Notes under the pieces: model-generated
Told to the model about the DNA's origin: nothing
Databases searched by the model: none
What the model saw: only the letters and a program-made list of their open reading frames with translations
Shown here: piece by piece, positions 9,380-19,034 of the stretch
Layout of the letters: the number at the start of each line of letters is the position of its first letter
How positions within the stretch are numbered: position 1 is the first letter of the stretch
Source: Steroidobacter sp.
GTDB lineage: Bacteria > Pseudomonadota > Gammaproteobacteria > Steroidobacterales > Steroidobacteraceae
Assembly (NCBI RefSeq): GCF_016790065.1
Contig: NZ_JAEUPY010000290.1
Span: forward strand, 1-39,929
Reading direction: 5' to 3'
Length of the DNA stretch: 39,929 nucleotides
Made by a program: the position numbers and the translations under genes

Positions 9380-11304
9380 TGGCCCACAAGTCCGACCTCA
9401 TCGCCACCGACATTCAGGCTTACCTGAAGGCGCACGAACACAAGAGCCTGCTGCGGTTCATTACTTGCGGCAGCGTGGATGACGGCAAGTCGACCTTGAT
9501 CGGTCGCTTGTTGTACGAATCCAAAATGATTTTCGAAGACCAGCTGACCGCGCTGGAAGCCGACTCCAAAAAGGTCGGCACTCAAGGCGGCGAACTGGAC
9601 TTCGCGTTGCTGGTCGACGGCCTCGCGGCCGAGCGCGAGCAAGGCATCACCATCGACGTCGCGTATCGGTTCTTCTCCACCGACCGTCGTAAGTTCATCG
9701 TCGCCGACACGCCGGGACATGAGCAGTACACGCGCAACATGGTGACCGGCGCTTCGACGGCCGATGTCGCGGTCATTCTGATCGATGCTCGCAAAGGCGT
9801 GCTGACCCAGACTCGCCGGCACAGTTACATCGTGTCCTTGATCGGCATCAAGCACGTGGTGCTGGCCATCAATAAGATGGATCTGGTCGGCTACTCGCAG
9901 CAGATCTTCGACACCATCGTCGCGGAGTATCGTGAGTTCGCGGCCCAGATCGGTCTGGACAACATCACGCCGGTGCCGCTCTCGGCCCTGCGCGGCGACA
10001 ACATGCTCGAACGCAGCTCGGCCACACCGTGGTACGAGGGCCCGACGCTGATGTCGTACCTCGAGAATGTAGCCATCGAGGACGATCTGCAGCAGCGCCC
10101 GTTCCGTCTGCCGGTGCAATGGGTGAATCGCCCGAATCAGGATTTCCGTGGCTTCGCCGGCACCATCGCCAGCGGCATCATTCGCAAGGGCGACGCCATT
10201 CGCGCGCTGCCTTCGGGTCGCACCAGCAAGATTGCTCGCATCGTTACTCAAGATGGCGATCTGGAGCAGGCCGTTGCCGGTCAGTCCATCACCCTGACGT
10301 TGACCGACGAGGTCGATATCAGCCGTGGCGATGTGATTGCCGCCGCGGCATCGCCGCCGGCCGTGGCCGATCAGTTCCAAGCCACCATCATTTGGATGCA
10401 CGAGGAAGCCATGCTTCCCGGCCGTCCTTATCTGATCAAGCTCGGCGCGCGCACCGTGACCGGCAGCATCACCGCGCCGAAGTACAAGGTGAACGTCAAC
10501 ACGCTGGAGCATCTGGCCGCGAAGCAGCTAGAGCTGAACGAAATCGGCGTGTGCAATCTGAGCTTGGACCGTTCGGTGGCCTTTGATCCATACACGGACA
10601 ATCGCGAGACCGGTGGCTTCATTCTGATCGACAAGATCTCCAATGACACCGTCGGCGCCGGCTTGCTGAACTTCGCTCTGCGCCGAGCCGAGAACATTCA
10701 TTGGCAAGCGCTCGATGTGAACAAGCATGCGCGTGCTGCACTGAAGGGTCAGCGTGCTTGCGTGCTCTGGTTCACCGGTCTATCCGGCGCCGGCAAGTCC
10801 ACCGTCGCGAACCTGGTCGAGAAACGCTTGCACGCGCTCGGCCGGCACACCTACACGCTCGACGGCGATAACGTGCGCCATGGCCTGAACAAGGACTTGG
10901 GCTTCACCGATGCGGACCGCGTCGAAAACATCCGTCGTGTTGCCGAAGTCTCCAAGCTGATGGTGGATGCGGGCTTGATCGTGCTCGTGTCCTTCATCTC
11001 GCCGTTCCGCTCCGAGCGACGCATGGCGCGCGAGCTGGTGCAGTCGGGAGAATTTTTCGAAGTATTCGTCGATACGCCGCTGGAAGAAGCCGAGAAGCGC
11101 GATCCGAAAGGCCTGTACAAGAAGGCCCGTCGTGGCGAGCTGCAAAACTTCACCGGCATCGATTCGCCGTACGAGCCGCCCGAAAAACCCGAGATTCATT
11201 TGCACACGGCGCTGTATTCTCCGGAAGCCGCCGCCGAGCAGATCATGAATCAGCTGCGCGATGCCGGCATGTTGTATCCGGCGGACGAGTTGTCCGGTTT
11301 GTAA
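9379..11304 (+). CDS. cysNC: Bifunctional sulfate adenylyltransferase subunit 1 / APS kinase
   Basis: A 641-residue fusion. The N-terminal part (1 to about 440) is the GTPase subunit of ATP sulfurylase, with G1 GSVDDGKST (31-39), G3 DTPGHEQY, G4 NKMD and the EF-Tu-like beta domains. GTP hydrolysis drives APS formation by CysD. The C-terminal part (about 455-641) is APS kinase, making PAPS: P-loop GLSGAGKST (467-475), [11 protein letters not shown] substrate motif, and [14 protein letters not shown]. Both active sites look intact. It is coupled to cysD by a one-base overlap and followed after 12 bases by cysQ. The fused form is common in proteobacteria (NodQ type). No APS/PAPS reductase or sulfite reductase gene is in the window. 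Confidence 0.98.
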   Translation: MAHKSDLIATDIQAYLKAHEHKSLLRFITCGSVDDGKSTLIGRLLYESKMIFEDQLTALEADSKKVGTQGGELDFALLVDGLAAEREQGITIDVAYRFFSTDRRKFIVADTPGHEQYTRNMVTGASTADVAVILIDARKGVLTQTRRHSYIVSLIGIKHVVLAINKMDLVGYSQQIFDTIVAEYREFAAQIGLDNITPVPLSALRGDNMLERSSATPWYEGPTLMSYLENVAIEDDLQQRPFRLPVQWVNRPNQDFRGFAGTIASGIIRKGDAIRALPSGRTSKIARIVTQDGDLEQAVAGQSITLTLTDEVDISRGDVIAAAASPPAVADQFQATIIWMHEEAMLPGRPYLIKLGARTVTGSITAPKYKVNVNTLEHLAAKQLELNEIGVCNLSLDRSVAFDPYTDNRETGGFILIDKISNDTVGAGLLNFALRRAENIHWQALDVNKHARAALKGQRACVLWFTGLSGAGKSTVANLVEKRLHALGRHTYTLDGDNVRHGLNKDLGFTDADRVENIRRVAEVSKLMVDAGLIVLVSFISPFRSERRMARELVQSGEFFEVFVDTPLEEAEKRDPKGLYKKARRGELQNFTGIDSPYEPPEKPEIHLHTALYSPEAAAEQIMNQLRDAGMLYPADELSGL

Positions 11305-11316
11305 GGGAAGCGTCGC

Positions 11317-12114
11317 GTGACTCAGTCGGAACTGCTGGCCTCGGTGGTGCAGCTGGCCCAACAAGCCGGCAACGCCATCCTGAGCGTGTACGGCGAACAG
11401 TTTGAAGTCACTCATAAGAGTGATCAGTCGCCGCTGACGGTCGCAGATCTGCGCTCGCACGAGATCATCGAGCGCGGACTGCGTGCACTGACACCGGACG
11501 TGCCGGTGCTTTCCGAGGAAGCGAGCGACATCCCCTACGAGCAGCGGCAACAGTGGACACGCTACTGGCTGGTCGATCCGCTCGACGGCACCAAAGAGTT
11601 CGTGTCTCGCAACGGCGAGTTCACGGTCAACATTGCGCTGATCGAAAACCACGTGCCGGTGTTGGGCGTGGTGCATGTGCCGGTGACGAGCACGACCTAC
11701 ACAGGCGCGGTTGGCATCGGCGCTTGCCGACAGATTGACGGCCAAGCCCCTGAACCGTTGCGAGTGCGTGCTCCTGCCGGCAGTCCGTTGCGCATCGTCG
11801 GCAGCCGCTCTCATCGCGGCGACACACTCGATCGATATCTTCCCAAGCTCGCACCGTACGAGCTGGTCGCCGTGGGCAGCTCCTTGAAGTTCTGCCTGGT
11901 CGCCGAAGGCAGCGCGGACTTTTATCCGCGCTTCGGCCCGACCAGTGAGTGGGACACGGCCGCCGCGCAAGCCGTGGTCGAAGCTGCCGGCGGAGCGGTC
12001 GTCAAAACCAACGGCGAGCGCCTGAGCTACAACACCAAGGCGGATCTATTGAATCCGCACTTCCTGGTTTACGGCGATCGCGGCCGCGACTGGTTACGCA
12101 TCTTTCAAAGGTGA
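11317..12114 (+). CDS. cysQ: 3'(2'),5'-bisphosphate nucleotidase
   Basis: A 265-residue inositol-monophosphatase-fold enzyme that hydrolyses 3'-phosphoadenosine 5'-phosphate, the by-product of PAPS use, and may also control PAPS level. Metal-binding motifs are LSEEASD (Glu cluster), DPLDGTKEFVSRNGEFTVNIALI (the DPxDGT motif) and EWDTAAAQAVVEAAGG. The start is GTG at 11317, 12 bases after the cysNC stop, with AAGGGAAG about 8 bases before it as a weak ribosome-binding site. Its place directly after cysNC fits removal of the product of the same pathway. The last 10 bases overlap the convergent small membrane-protein gene. Confidence 0.96.
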   Translation: MTQSELLASVVQLAQQAGNAILSVYGEQFEVTHKSDQSPLTVADLRSHEIIERGLRALTPDVPVLSEEASDIPYEQRQQWTRYWLVDPLDGTKEFVSRNGEFTVNIALIENHVPVLGVVHVPVTSTTYTGAVGIGACRQIDGQAPEPLRVRAPAGSPLRIVGSRSHRGDTLDRYLPKLAPYELVAVGSSLKFCLVAEGSADFYPRFGPTSEWDTAAAQAVVEAAGGAVVKTNGERLSYNTKADLLNPHFLVYGDRGRDWLRIFQR

Positions 12115-12296
12115 CGAGCCGTCGGCGTGCCGTCCATGGCCAGCTGCTGAATGGTCACAGTGGCGTGCTGACCGGTCTGCTCGAACGTACCGAAGGACGG
12201 ATCAAGCAGCGCCAGAAACATGACGACGGTCACCACCGCCGTCGTTGACAGAATGATGGATTCGAAAGCGCCAACCAGCTTGGTATGAATGTTCAC
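12105..12296 (-). CDS. Small single-pass membrane protein, unknown
   Basis: A 63-residue protein, MNIHTKLVGAFESIILSTTA followed by a hydrophobic segment to about residue 31 (VVTVVMFLALL), then a polar tail rich in Thr, Gln and Gly. I do not recognise the family. Translation is supported by a GTG start at 12296 with GGAG eight bases upstream on the minus strand. One transmembrane helix is predicted with a short N-terminal cytoplasmic end. It converges on and overlaps the cysQ stop by 10 bases. Its upstream region, shared with the end of the exported-protein gene, contains a strong inverted repeat at 12428-12456. Small size and lack of homology recognition keep this moderate. Confidence 0.6.
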   Translation of the reverse strand: MNIHTKLVGAFESIILSTTAVVTVVMFLALLDPSFGTFEQTGQHATVTIQQLAMDGTPTARHL

Positions 12297-12427
12297 GAGT
12301 CGTACTCCACAGTTGTAAAACCTTTCCAGAGCGGCTCCAGCGTTGCGACATATGGGCGGCCGGATTCGTCGAGGGACTGAACGCCGCTACGTAGTCGTGC
12401 AATGAGTGTCTGGTTTTCATGGTGGAG

Positions 12428-12456
12428 ACTTTGCCGTTCGCTCGTGACGGCAAAGT
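12428..12456. repeat. Perfect 10-bp inverted repeat
   Basis: ACTTTGCCGT (12428-12437) and ACGGCAAAGT (12447-12456) form a perfect 10-bp stem with a 9-base loop. No T-run follows on either strand, so it is not a canonical terminator. It lies 130 bases before the small membrane-protein gene and about 85 bases past the end of the exported-protein gene, so it may be a regulator site or an RNA stem in that intergenic transcript. Confidence 0.6.
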
Positions 12457-12540
12457 GATGGTACGCGTGAAGAACGCGTGAAATGTGACGTGTGCCCGAA
12501 AGGCCGATGCCTGGGCCGCGTCAACGCCCGCGTGGGAGCG

Positions 12541-13113
12541 TTAGGGAACGTCGGCCGCGGTTGCTTCTTGAGTTTTCTCTGGAGTTTTGTTCGGGTCGCT
12601 GACCCGTATGTACACTTGCGCGCCGCGCGTCGTTCCGTCGCGAGCCGGTAACATGCTGGTAAGACGCAGCGGATACTCTCCGGCCGCGTTGGGTTGCAAA
12701 CAAATATCCTTTTTACTGCGACTCAGGCCGAGTCGCTGTTTGTGATCCTGGCGCACATGGATGGTGAGCGGCGCGCCGCCCACCGGTTCCTTGCCTGGCC
12801 CCAAGGTGCGAATACTCATCTTGGTGAGGCACAGCCGTTCACCGATGACCAGCTGGTTGACCACCGGCGCCACATCCACCTGTTCGATCTTTACGTTGGC
12901 CAGGCTCTTGGAGACCAGATCCGAGGCCATGAACAGCTGCCGGCCGGCGTGCGCCTGGTCCTTGTCGGAGGCGCTGGACGCCTCGCCGATCACCACCCAA
13001 ACGATCTGGAAGGGCGAATCCTGACTACGGGCGGGGGCCCCGAGCAGCATCGGTAAAAGGGCGAATAACGCCACCGCCCAACGGCCTGAAGTGGGATTGC
13101 TCCGTTGCACCAT
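12541..13113 (-). CDS. Exported protein of unknown function
   Basis: About 190 residues from the ATG at 13113. I prefer this start because it opens directly on a signal peptide (MVQRSNPTSGRWAVALFALL, then PMLLGAPARSQ with an A-x-S/Q-type cleavage near residue 28). The frame stays open 67 codons further upstream, but that part is Arg/Gln-rich, lacks a signal and runs into the leuA leader. The mature part is beta-rich with two cysteines (in ERLCLTKM and KDICLQPN) that could form a disulfide. The tail is rich in Lys, Thr and Glu. No known domain is recognised. It is transcribed divergently from the leuA leader. Likely periplasmic or surface-attached. Confidence 0.65.
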   Translation of the reverse strand: MVQRSNPTSGRWAVALFALLPMLLGAPARSQDSPFQIVWVVIGEASSASDKDQAHAGRQLFMASDLVSKSLANVKIEQVDVAPVVNQLVIGERLCLTKMSIRTLGPGKEPVGGAPLTIHVRQDHKQRLGLSRSKKDICLQPNAAGEYPLRLTSMLPARDGTTRGAQVYIRVSDPNKTPEKTQEATAADVP

Positions 13114-13190
13114 ACTCAACCAACCCTGCGGCGCGGGGGCCAGTTCCCCCCACCAGTGTGACCGCTCTAGCGGATTGCCGCAGCGGCTTC

Positions 13191-13220
13191 TTGCGTTTTG
13201 CCGGGAGCCCCTGCTAGATT
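13191..13220 (+). promoter_or_regulatory. Predicted leuA leader promoter
   Basis: TTGCGT (13191-13196), 18-base spacer, TAGATT (13215-13220). Matches to the sigma-70 boxes are 3/6 and 4/6. Transcription would start 6-8 bases later, at or just before the ATG at 13228, giving a leaderless leader-peptide mRNA. Confidence 0.45.
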
Positions 13221-13227
13221 CATGCAC

Positions 13228-13308
13228 ATGCGTACGAACCAGCAATTGTCTGCTCTGCCCCCCCAAGGCAGTGGGCTGCTGCGTACGCGCCTGCACCTGC
13301 GTCGCTAG
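13228..13308 (+). CDS. Leucine-rich leader peptide upstream of leuA
   Basis: A 26-codon ORF, MRTNQQLSALPPQGSGLLRT then RLHLRR and TAG. Six of 26 residues are Leu, four of them in the last ten codons (LL, L, L), as expected of an amino-acid-sensing leader for leucine synthesis. An alternative ATG two codons upstream (13222) is in frame. No ribosome-binding site precedes it, and the predicted transcription start falls on the ATG, so initiation is probably leaderless. A 6-bp hairpin (TGCGTC-GCTA-GACGCA) spans the stop codon. The peptide itself is unlikely to have a function; the act of translating it would regulate leuA. Confidence 0.6.
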   Translation: MRTNQQLSALPPQGSGLLRTRLHLRR

Positions 13309-13313
13309 ACGCA
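13298..13313 (+). promoter_or_regulatory. Hairpin spanning the leader stop codon
   Basis: TGCGTC (13298-13303), loop GCTA, GACGCA (13308-13313): a perfect 6-bp stem containing the last leader codons and the TAG. It is followed immediately by a C-rich, G-poor stretch to about 13340. A ribosome at the end of the leader would disrupt it. Confidence 0.5.
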
Positions 13314-13365
13314 CAACTTCACCTCTCGCCTCCCCCCCTGAAATGGGACCTGGGATCGGCGCTAA

Positions 13366-15160
<1,795 letters not shown>

Positions 15161-15175
15161 TGTCGAAAAAACTGT

Positions 15176-15199
15176 AGGGGTGGGCCTTCGCTCACCCCT
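15176..15199 (-). terminator. Intrinsic terminator of the CBS-protein gene
   Basis: AGGGGTGGGC (15176-15185), loop CTTC, GCTCACCCCT (15190-15199): a 10-bp stem with one G-T pair. On the minus strand it is followed after four bases by six T residues (15170-15165). The stem begins at the stop codon of the CBS gene. On the plus strand there is no T-run, so it would slow leuA readthrough only as a stem. Confidence 0.8.
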
Positions 15200-15627
15200 C
15201 AGCCAGCGATATACCGCTCCAGCTGAGTAATCGTCTGCTGCTGCTCTTCGATCACCGCCTTCACCAGGTCGCCGATCGAAATCATGCCCACCAGCCGGTT
15301 CTTTTCCACCACCGGCAAGTGCCGGATGCGTAACTCCGTCATCAGCTCCATACAACGATGCACGCCTTCATCAGGCGTCACGGTGGTCACCGGCGAAGTC
15401 ATGATCTGCCACACCGGCGTATCGGAGCTGGAGCGGCCCAGCAGGATCACCTTGCGCGCGTAGTCGCGCTCCGAAACGATGCCGACCAGCTCCTGGTCCC
15501 GCACCACCGGCAACGCGCCGATGTGCTTATCGGCCATCAGCTGAATGGCTTCCAGCACCGGCTCTTCCGGACCGACGGTCCAGACCCCTTTGTTCTTGAA
15601 AGCAAGCAGGTAATTGACGCGCAACAT
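15199..15627 (-). CDS. Tandem CBS-domain protein
   Basis: A 142-residue protein made almost entirely of two CBS motifs. The first spans about residues 16-70 (EPVLEAIQLMADKHIGALPVVRDQELVGIVSERDYARKV) and the second about 80-132 (VHRCMELMTELRIRHLPVVEKNRLVGMISIGDLVKAVI). Such stand-alone CBS pairs bind adenine nucleotides (AMP, ATP, NAD, SAM) and act as energy or redox sensors, often without a known partner. A strong ribosome-binding site (AGGAGGG, about 5 bases before the ATG) suggests high expression. It has its own terminator and is not coupled to neighbours; the DUF2934 gene ends 71 bases upstream. Confidence 0.92.
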   Translation of the reverse strand: MLRVNYLLAFKNKGVWTVGPEEPVLEAIQLMADKHIGALPVVRDQELVGIVSERDYARKVILLGRSSSDTPVWQIMTSPVTTVTPDEGVHRCMELMTELRIRHLPVVEKNRLVGMISIGDLVKAVIEEQQQTITQLERYIAG

Positions 15628-15698
15628 CGCTGCCCTCCTAGGTACGCGAGGAACAGCCTACTCCCAAACTCGCAGCCGATGAAATGCGGGCTGTCGAC

Positions 15699-16028
15699 TC
15701 AGCCGTACAGTTGGGCGTGCACAGCGCGCTCGGCAGCCAACCAGTCATCCAGCTCGTAGCCCGGCGTGAAATTGCGGGCGGCGGCCATGTAATAGGCCGC
15801 GGTGGCAATCATGGAGCCGACATCTTCCGGAGCAGCCGCGACGCTGGCGGCCACGACAGGAGCCTCGACCATCGGCGTTGGCGCTAGCACCGCAGCTGTC
15901 GGGGTTTTACGCGGCGCCCGAGGCTTTTTCACCGCCGCAGACTTGGTCTGAGCCGGCTCTTTGGCGACCACGACCTTGGGCTTGGCGCGAGCGCGCTTAG
16001 CGGATGAGGTGTCAGGGGTGATTTCCAT
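15699..16028 (-). CDS. DUF2934-type protein with basic, Lys/Ala/Pro-rich N-terminus
   Basis: 109 residues. The first 60 are low complexity, rich in Lys, Ala, Pro and Val (MEITPDTSSAKRARAKPKVV and following), resembling histone-H1-like tails. The C-terminal 40 residues (MIATAAYYMAAARNFTPGYE then LDDWLAAERAV) match the pattern of the DUF2934 family: an AYY-type helix, a Gly-containing turn and a [D/E]xWLxAE end. The family's function is unknown. A GAGGAG ribosome-binding site stands 7 bases before the ATG at 16028. The basic tail may bind nucleic acid or another polyanion, but that is inference. No operon partner: gaps of 71 and 233 bases flank it. Confidence 0.75.
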   Translation of the reverse strand: MEITPDTSSAKRARAKPKVVVAKEPAQTKSAAVKKPRAPRKTPTAAVLAPTPMVEAPVVAASVAAAPEDVGSMIATAAYYMAAARNFTPGYELDDWLAAERAVHAQLYG

Positions 16029-16214
16029 CGACAGCTCCTCTCAAATGAATCACTCCGTGATGAAGCATGGAGTGTGCCAGCGAGGCGGCGCCATTCTACG
16101 GTGCAGATATGACCGGGAAATGTCGGAAAATCGCGATTAAAAGCCTGCTCCGCAACGCCAACGCGTGCGGCGACGCTACCTCCTCGAGAAGGATGGTGCA
16201 CGATCTGCGCCGTA

Positions 16215-16235
16215 CGCACGCTGATAGTGCGTGCG
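16215..16235. repeat. Stem-loop downstream of slyD
   Basis: CGCACGC (16215-16221) and GCGTGCG (16229-16235) pair perfectly around a 7-base loop, and the outer CGATC/GATCG (16201-16205, 16243-16247) can extend the fold. It lies about 25-60 bases past the slyD stop on that strand. No T-run, so it is a terminator only if Rho-assisted; it could protect the 3' end. Confidence 0.5.
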
Positions 16236-16261
16236 CCGGCTGCGATCGTTGCCGTTAGCGA

Positions 16262-16744
16262 TCAGTGATGATGACCGCCGGGGCCGTGCACGTGACCGTG
16301 CGACAGCTCTTCTTCAGTGGCAGCTCGTACTTCGACGATCTCCACTTTGAAGTTCAGATTCTTGCCGGCCAGCGGATGGTTGCCGTCCAGCGTCACCATG
16401 TCGCCCTGGATCTGCGTCACCGTCACGGCACGCACGCCGTGTTCCGATTGCGCATGCAACTGCATGCCGACATGCAAATTGCCCACACCTTTGAGCGCCC
16501 GCTTCGGCACGCGCTGAATCAGGCCTTTGTCGAACTCGCCATAACCGTCGGCCGGCGAAATTTTCACGTCCAGCTTGGCGCCCGCGCCTTTACCTTCCAG
16601 CTCGCGCTCCAGGCCCGGGATCAGGTTGCCGTTGCCATGGATGTAGGCCAGCGGCTCACCGCCGTCGGAACTGTCGATGGTCTTACCCTCATCGTCAGTC
16701 AGCGTGTAATGGATCAAGGCGACGGCGTCTTTGGTGATTTGCAT
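16262..16744 (-). CDS. slyD: FKBP-type peptidyl-prolyl isomerase, SlyD-like
   Basis: 160 residues from the ATG at 16744 (MQITKDAVALIHYTLTDDEG), which matches SlyD N-termini. An open extension 22 codons upstream is Pro-rich and not family-like. The FKBP domain is interrupted by the insert-in-flap chaperone domain (about 70-120). Visible landmarks are PLAYIHGNGNLIPGLERELEGKGAG (flap and active site) and PADGYGEFDKGLIQRVPKRA. The C-terminus, EELSHGHVHGPGGHHH, is a shortened version of the histidine-rich nickel-binding tail. It folds proteins in the cytosol and in some species delivers nickel to hydrogenase or urease; no such genes are in view. It sits 84 bases after the GFA-family gene on the same strand. 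Confidence 0.94.
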   Translation of the reverse strand: MQITKDAVALIHYTLTDDEGKTIDSSDGGEPLAYIHGNGNLIPGLERELEGKGAGAKLDVKISPADGYGEFDKGLIQRVPKRALKGVGNLHVGMQLHAQSEHGVRAVTVTQIQGDMVTLDGNHPLAGKNLNFKVEIVEVRAATEEELSHGHVHGPGGHHH

Positions 16745-16828
16745 GACAGGGCCCGGAATCGGAGTTGGCCGAAACGGGGGATTATGGACCAACGGGCGCC
16801 AAACGCCCACCCAGCCGGCGCCGCCTCA

Positions 16829-17236
16829 TCAGCCGGGCAACTGGTCCACCCTCGGTACTTTTTCCAACGCTTCGTCCCAGCTTGCCTTACTGGCCACGAA
16901 AATGTGCGCGTTCGGTTTGATGGGGACCGCGGTGTTCAAACTGCCGGCCGGGACGACTAGCAGCGCGCCGTTCATTTGCAGGTTGGGCAGCGCCGAGCCG
17001 CAGATCGAGCAGAACGATTTCGTGTGCCGCGTCGAGGGCAGATTGAAGGTGCTGACCTTGGATTCGCCGGAGAGCCACTGCAAGCGTGCGCTCGATGAGA
17101 ACAGATTCGCGGCGTGTGCCGAACCGGTGTCCTTGCGGCAGTACTCGCAATGGCACAGAAAGAAACAGTCGAAGTCGCCGGCGATTTCGAAACGGACTGC
17201 GCCGCACAGGCAGGCGCCGGAATGGCTATTGCTCAT
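16829..17236 (-). CDS. GFA / CENP-V-fold zinc protein
   Basis: A 135-residue protein of the family named after glutathione-dependent formaldehyde-activating enzyme. The zinc cysteines are all present: CLC (Cys9, Cys11), CHCEYC (Cys28, Cys30, Cys33) and CSICG (Cys76, Cys79). Length is typical. Most family members are not true formaldehyde enzymes and their role is unknown. This gene is 14 kb from frmA/fghA and not in an operon with them, so a link to formaldehyde is not supported. It ends before slyD with an 84-base gap and starts 23 bases after the amidohydrolase gene, so it could be the last or next gene of that transcript. Confidence 0.9.
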   Translation of the reverse strand: MSNSHSGACLCGAVRFEIAGDFDCFFLCHCEYCRKDTGSAHAANLFSSSARLQWLSGESKVSTFNLPSTRHTKSFCSICGSALPNLQMNGALLVVPAGSLNTAVPIKPNAHIFVASKASWDEALEKVPRVDQLPG

Positions 17237-17259
17237 GCGGCGATTCTAGCCGGCGCGCA

Positions 17260-19017
17260 TCACTCCGTCTTCGCCGCCGACACCGCTGTGAGTTCTCCAT
17301 AGACCGGCTGGCCGGCGAACAGGGTGACCAGAACCTTGGCCTTGGCGATCTGGGTCGGAGCGATCTTGAACAAGTCCTGATCCAACACCACCAGATCGGC
17401 GCTCTTGCCGACGACGATGGAGCCGCTGCGATCATCGAGGTGAGACGCGTACGCGGCACCGAGGGTGTAGCTCTCGATGGCTTGCTCGAGAGTGACGCGC
17501 TCTTCCGGCGCAAGTAACTCGCCGTCGGTCACGCCCGGAGCCCGACGAGTCAGCGCCACTTCGATGCCTTCGAGCGGATTGGCGGAAGCAACGGGCCAAT
17601 CAGAACCATAAGCCACCCTGCCGCCAGCGCGCGCCAGGCTCATCACCGGATACATATGTTCCATCCGCGCCGGCCCGACGCGAGCACCGACGAGAACCAT
17701 GTAGTCATCCATACAAGCCCACAATGGCTGAAAGATCACAGTCACGCCCAGCTCTTTGAACCGCGGCAGATCGTCCTTCGAAATCAAATTCACATGCGAC
17801 AACAAGGGCCGATGGTCTTTGGCACCATTGCGCTCGCGCGCTTGCGCGAACGCATCCAACGCCGTCCGCACCGCTTGATCGCCAATCGCATGAATATGCA
17901 CTTGAAAACCTTCCGCATCGAGTCGCGTGACCGCATCCTTCAACACGGCGGGCTCGATATGCATCTCACCTTTGAAGCCGGGCATATCGGAATAGGGCTC
18001 GATGAGCGCCGCGGTTCGCTGCGCCGGCACGCCATCCAACAGGAATTTCACCGACTTCGCAGCCACACCCACATCAGCCAATTTCTGCGCGGCGGCGAGC
18101 AGGTCGGGAATCTGCTCCATGCCGCGCTTCGTGTCCCACGCGAGCGCCAGACTCACATGACCTTTCAACGTATCTTTCTGAGCCATCGCGGCGTAAGTCT
18201 GCGGCACACCGGGCGGAATGGCTTGACCCGGGTCAGCGCCGGAAATCGGCACCAGCGCGTCATGCCAACCGACGATGCCGTTGCTGTTGAAATAATCTCG
18301 CGCATAGCCGAGCGCTTGTTCGCGGGCCTTGTCCGACGGCGGCGGCAATTTGCCAACGATCAACTCCACCGCGGCTTCCTGAAACGAGCCGATGGGTTCG
18401 CCTTTCTTGTCCCTGTCGATACGGCCGTTGGGCGGATCCTTGGTGTCTCGCGTGATGCCCGCGACTTCGAGCGCTTTGGAATTCACCCAAATGCCATGAC
18501 CGCCGACATTGGTGAACGCCACCGGCCGATTGGCGACGACGGCATCCAGCAGTTTCTTGTCCGGCACCCCATCGGGTGGAAACAAACCGTCTTTCCAGCC
18601 CGAGCCATGAATCCAACCGTCACCCGGCTCCTCGGCCGCGCACTTGGCAATGATCTTCAGGTAATCCTCCGGCGAGTTACCGTCGTACAGCGCACAGCCG
18701 CTGTGATTCACACCGCCCCACACCGGATGAGTGTGCGCATCATGAAAGGCCGGCAACATGAGCCGGCCTTGCAGATCGACCACTTGAGTCTTCGGACCGA
18801 TGAGAGCACGCGTGTCGTCCTCATTGCCGACTGCGGCGATCTTGCCCGCAACGACGGCGACCGAAGTCGCCGTCGGTTTGGTGGTATCGACGGTATAGAT
18901 ATTCCCGTTCTTGAACACGAGATCTGCAGCCGCACTGCTGGCGGCCGGCGGTTCTTGTTTGGAACACGCCGCCGCCAGAGCGGCAATCGCCATCAACACC
19001 AGTTTTGTGATTCTCAT
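17260..19017 (-). CDS. YtcJ-like amidohydrolase lipoprotein
   Basis: A 585-residue metal-dependent hydrolase of the amidohydrolase superfamily (amidohydrolase_3/YtcJ group). A lipoprotein signal ends in LAAAC (Cys18, followed by Ser), placing it at the outer or inner membrane facing the periplasm. The metal site begins with FHDAHTHPVW (His95, His97). A later His is in FQVHIHAIGDQAVRTALDAF, and the closing Asp is in AYGSDWPVASANPLEGIEVA. The C-terminal beta-sandwich ends with GKSADLVVLDQDLFKI. Related enzymes act on cyclic amides, N-acyl amino acids or exocyclic amines; the substrate is unknown. It lies 17 bases after the TonB-dependent receptor, so the two are co-transcribed: the receptor would import the compound and this enzyme would hydrolyse it at the periplasmic side. 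Confidence 0.9.
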   Translation of the reverse strand: MRITKLVLMAIAALAAACSKQEPPAASSAAADLVFKNGNIYTVDTTKPTATSVAVVAGKIAAVGNEDDTRALIGPKTQVVDLQGRLMLPAFHDAHTHPVWGGVNHSGCALYDGNSPEDYLKIIAKCAAEEPGDGWIHGSGWKDGLFPPDGVPDKKLLDAVVANRPVAFTNVGGHGIWVNSKALEVAGITRDTKDPPNGRIDRDKKGEPIGSFQEAAVELIVGKLPPPSDKAREQALGYARDYFNSNGIVGWHDALVPISGADPGQAIPPGVPQTYAAMAQKDTLKGHVSLALAWDTKRGMEQIPDLLAAAQKLADVGVAAKSVKFLLDGVPAQRTAALIEPYSDMPGFKGEMHIEPAVLKDAVTRLDAEGFQVHIHAIGDQAVRTALDAFAQARERNGAKDHRPLLSHVNLISKDDLPRFKELGVTVIFQPLWACMDDYMVLVGARVGPARMEHMYPVMSLARAGGRVAYGSDWPVASANPLEGIEVALTRRAPGVTDGELLAPEERVTLEQAIESYTLGAAYASHLDDRSGSIVVGKSADLVVLDQDLFKIAPTQIAKAKVLVTLFAGQPVYGELTAVSAAKTE

Positions 19018-19034
19018 CGTGCTTATGCGTCAGC

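Noticed and set aside
9376-10512. Long minus-strand frame (378 codons) opposite cysNC
   Set aside because: Mirror frame of a high-GC gene; composition is Arg/His/Asp/Gln-rich with no domain, and cysNC on the other strand is certain.
12202-12453. 83-codon minus-strand frame overlapping the 63-residue membrane protein
   Set aside because: No hydrophobic or domain features; the overlapping GTG frame has a better ribosome-binding site and a transmembrane helix.
16067-16258. 63-codon plus-strand frame between the DUF2934 and slyD genes
   Set aside because: Cys/Arg-rich with no ribosome-binding site and a stem-loop inside it.
16829-17236. Link of the GFA-fold protein to formaldehyde detoxification
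   Set aside because: The family name is historical; the gene is 14 kb from frmA/fghA and not co-transcribed.
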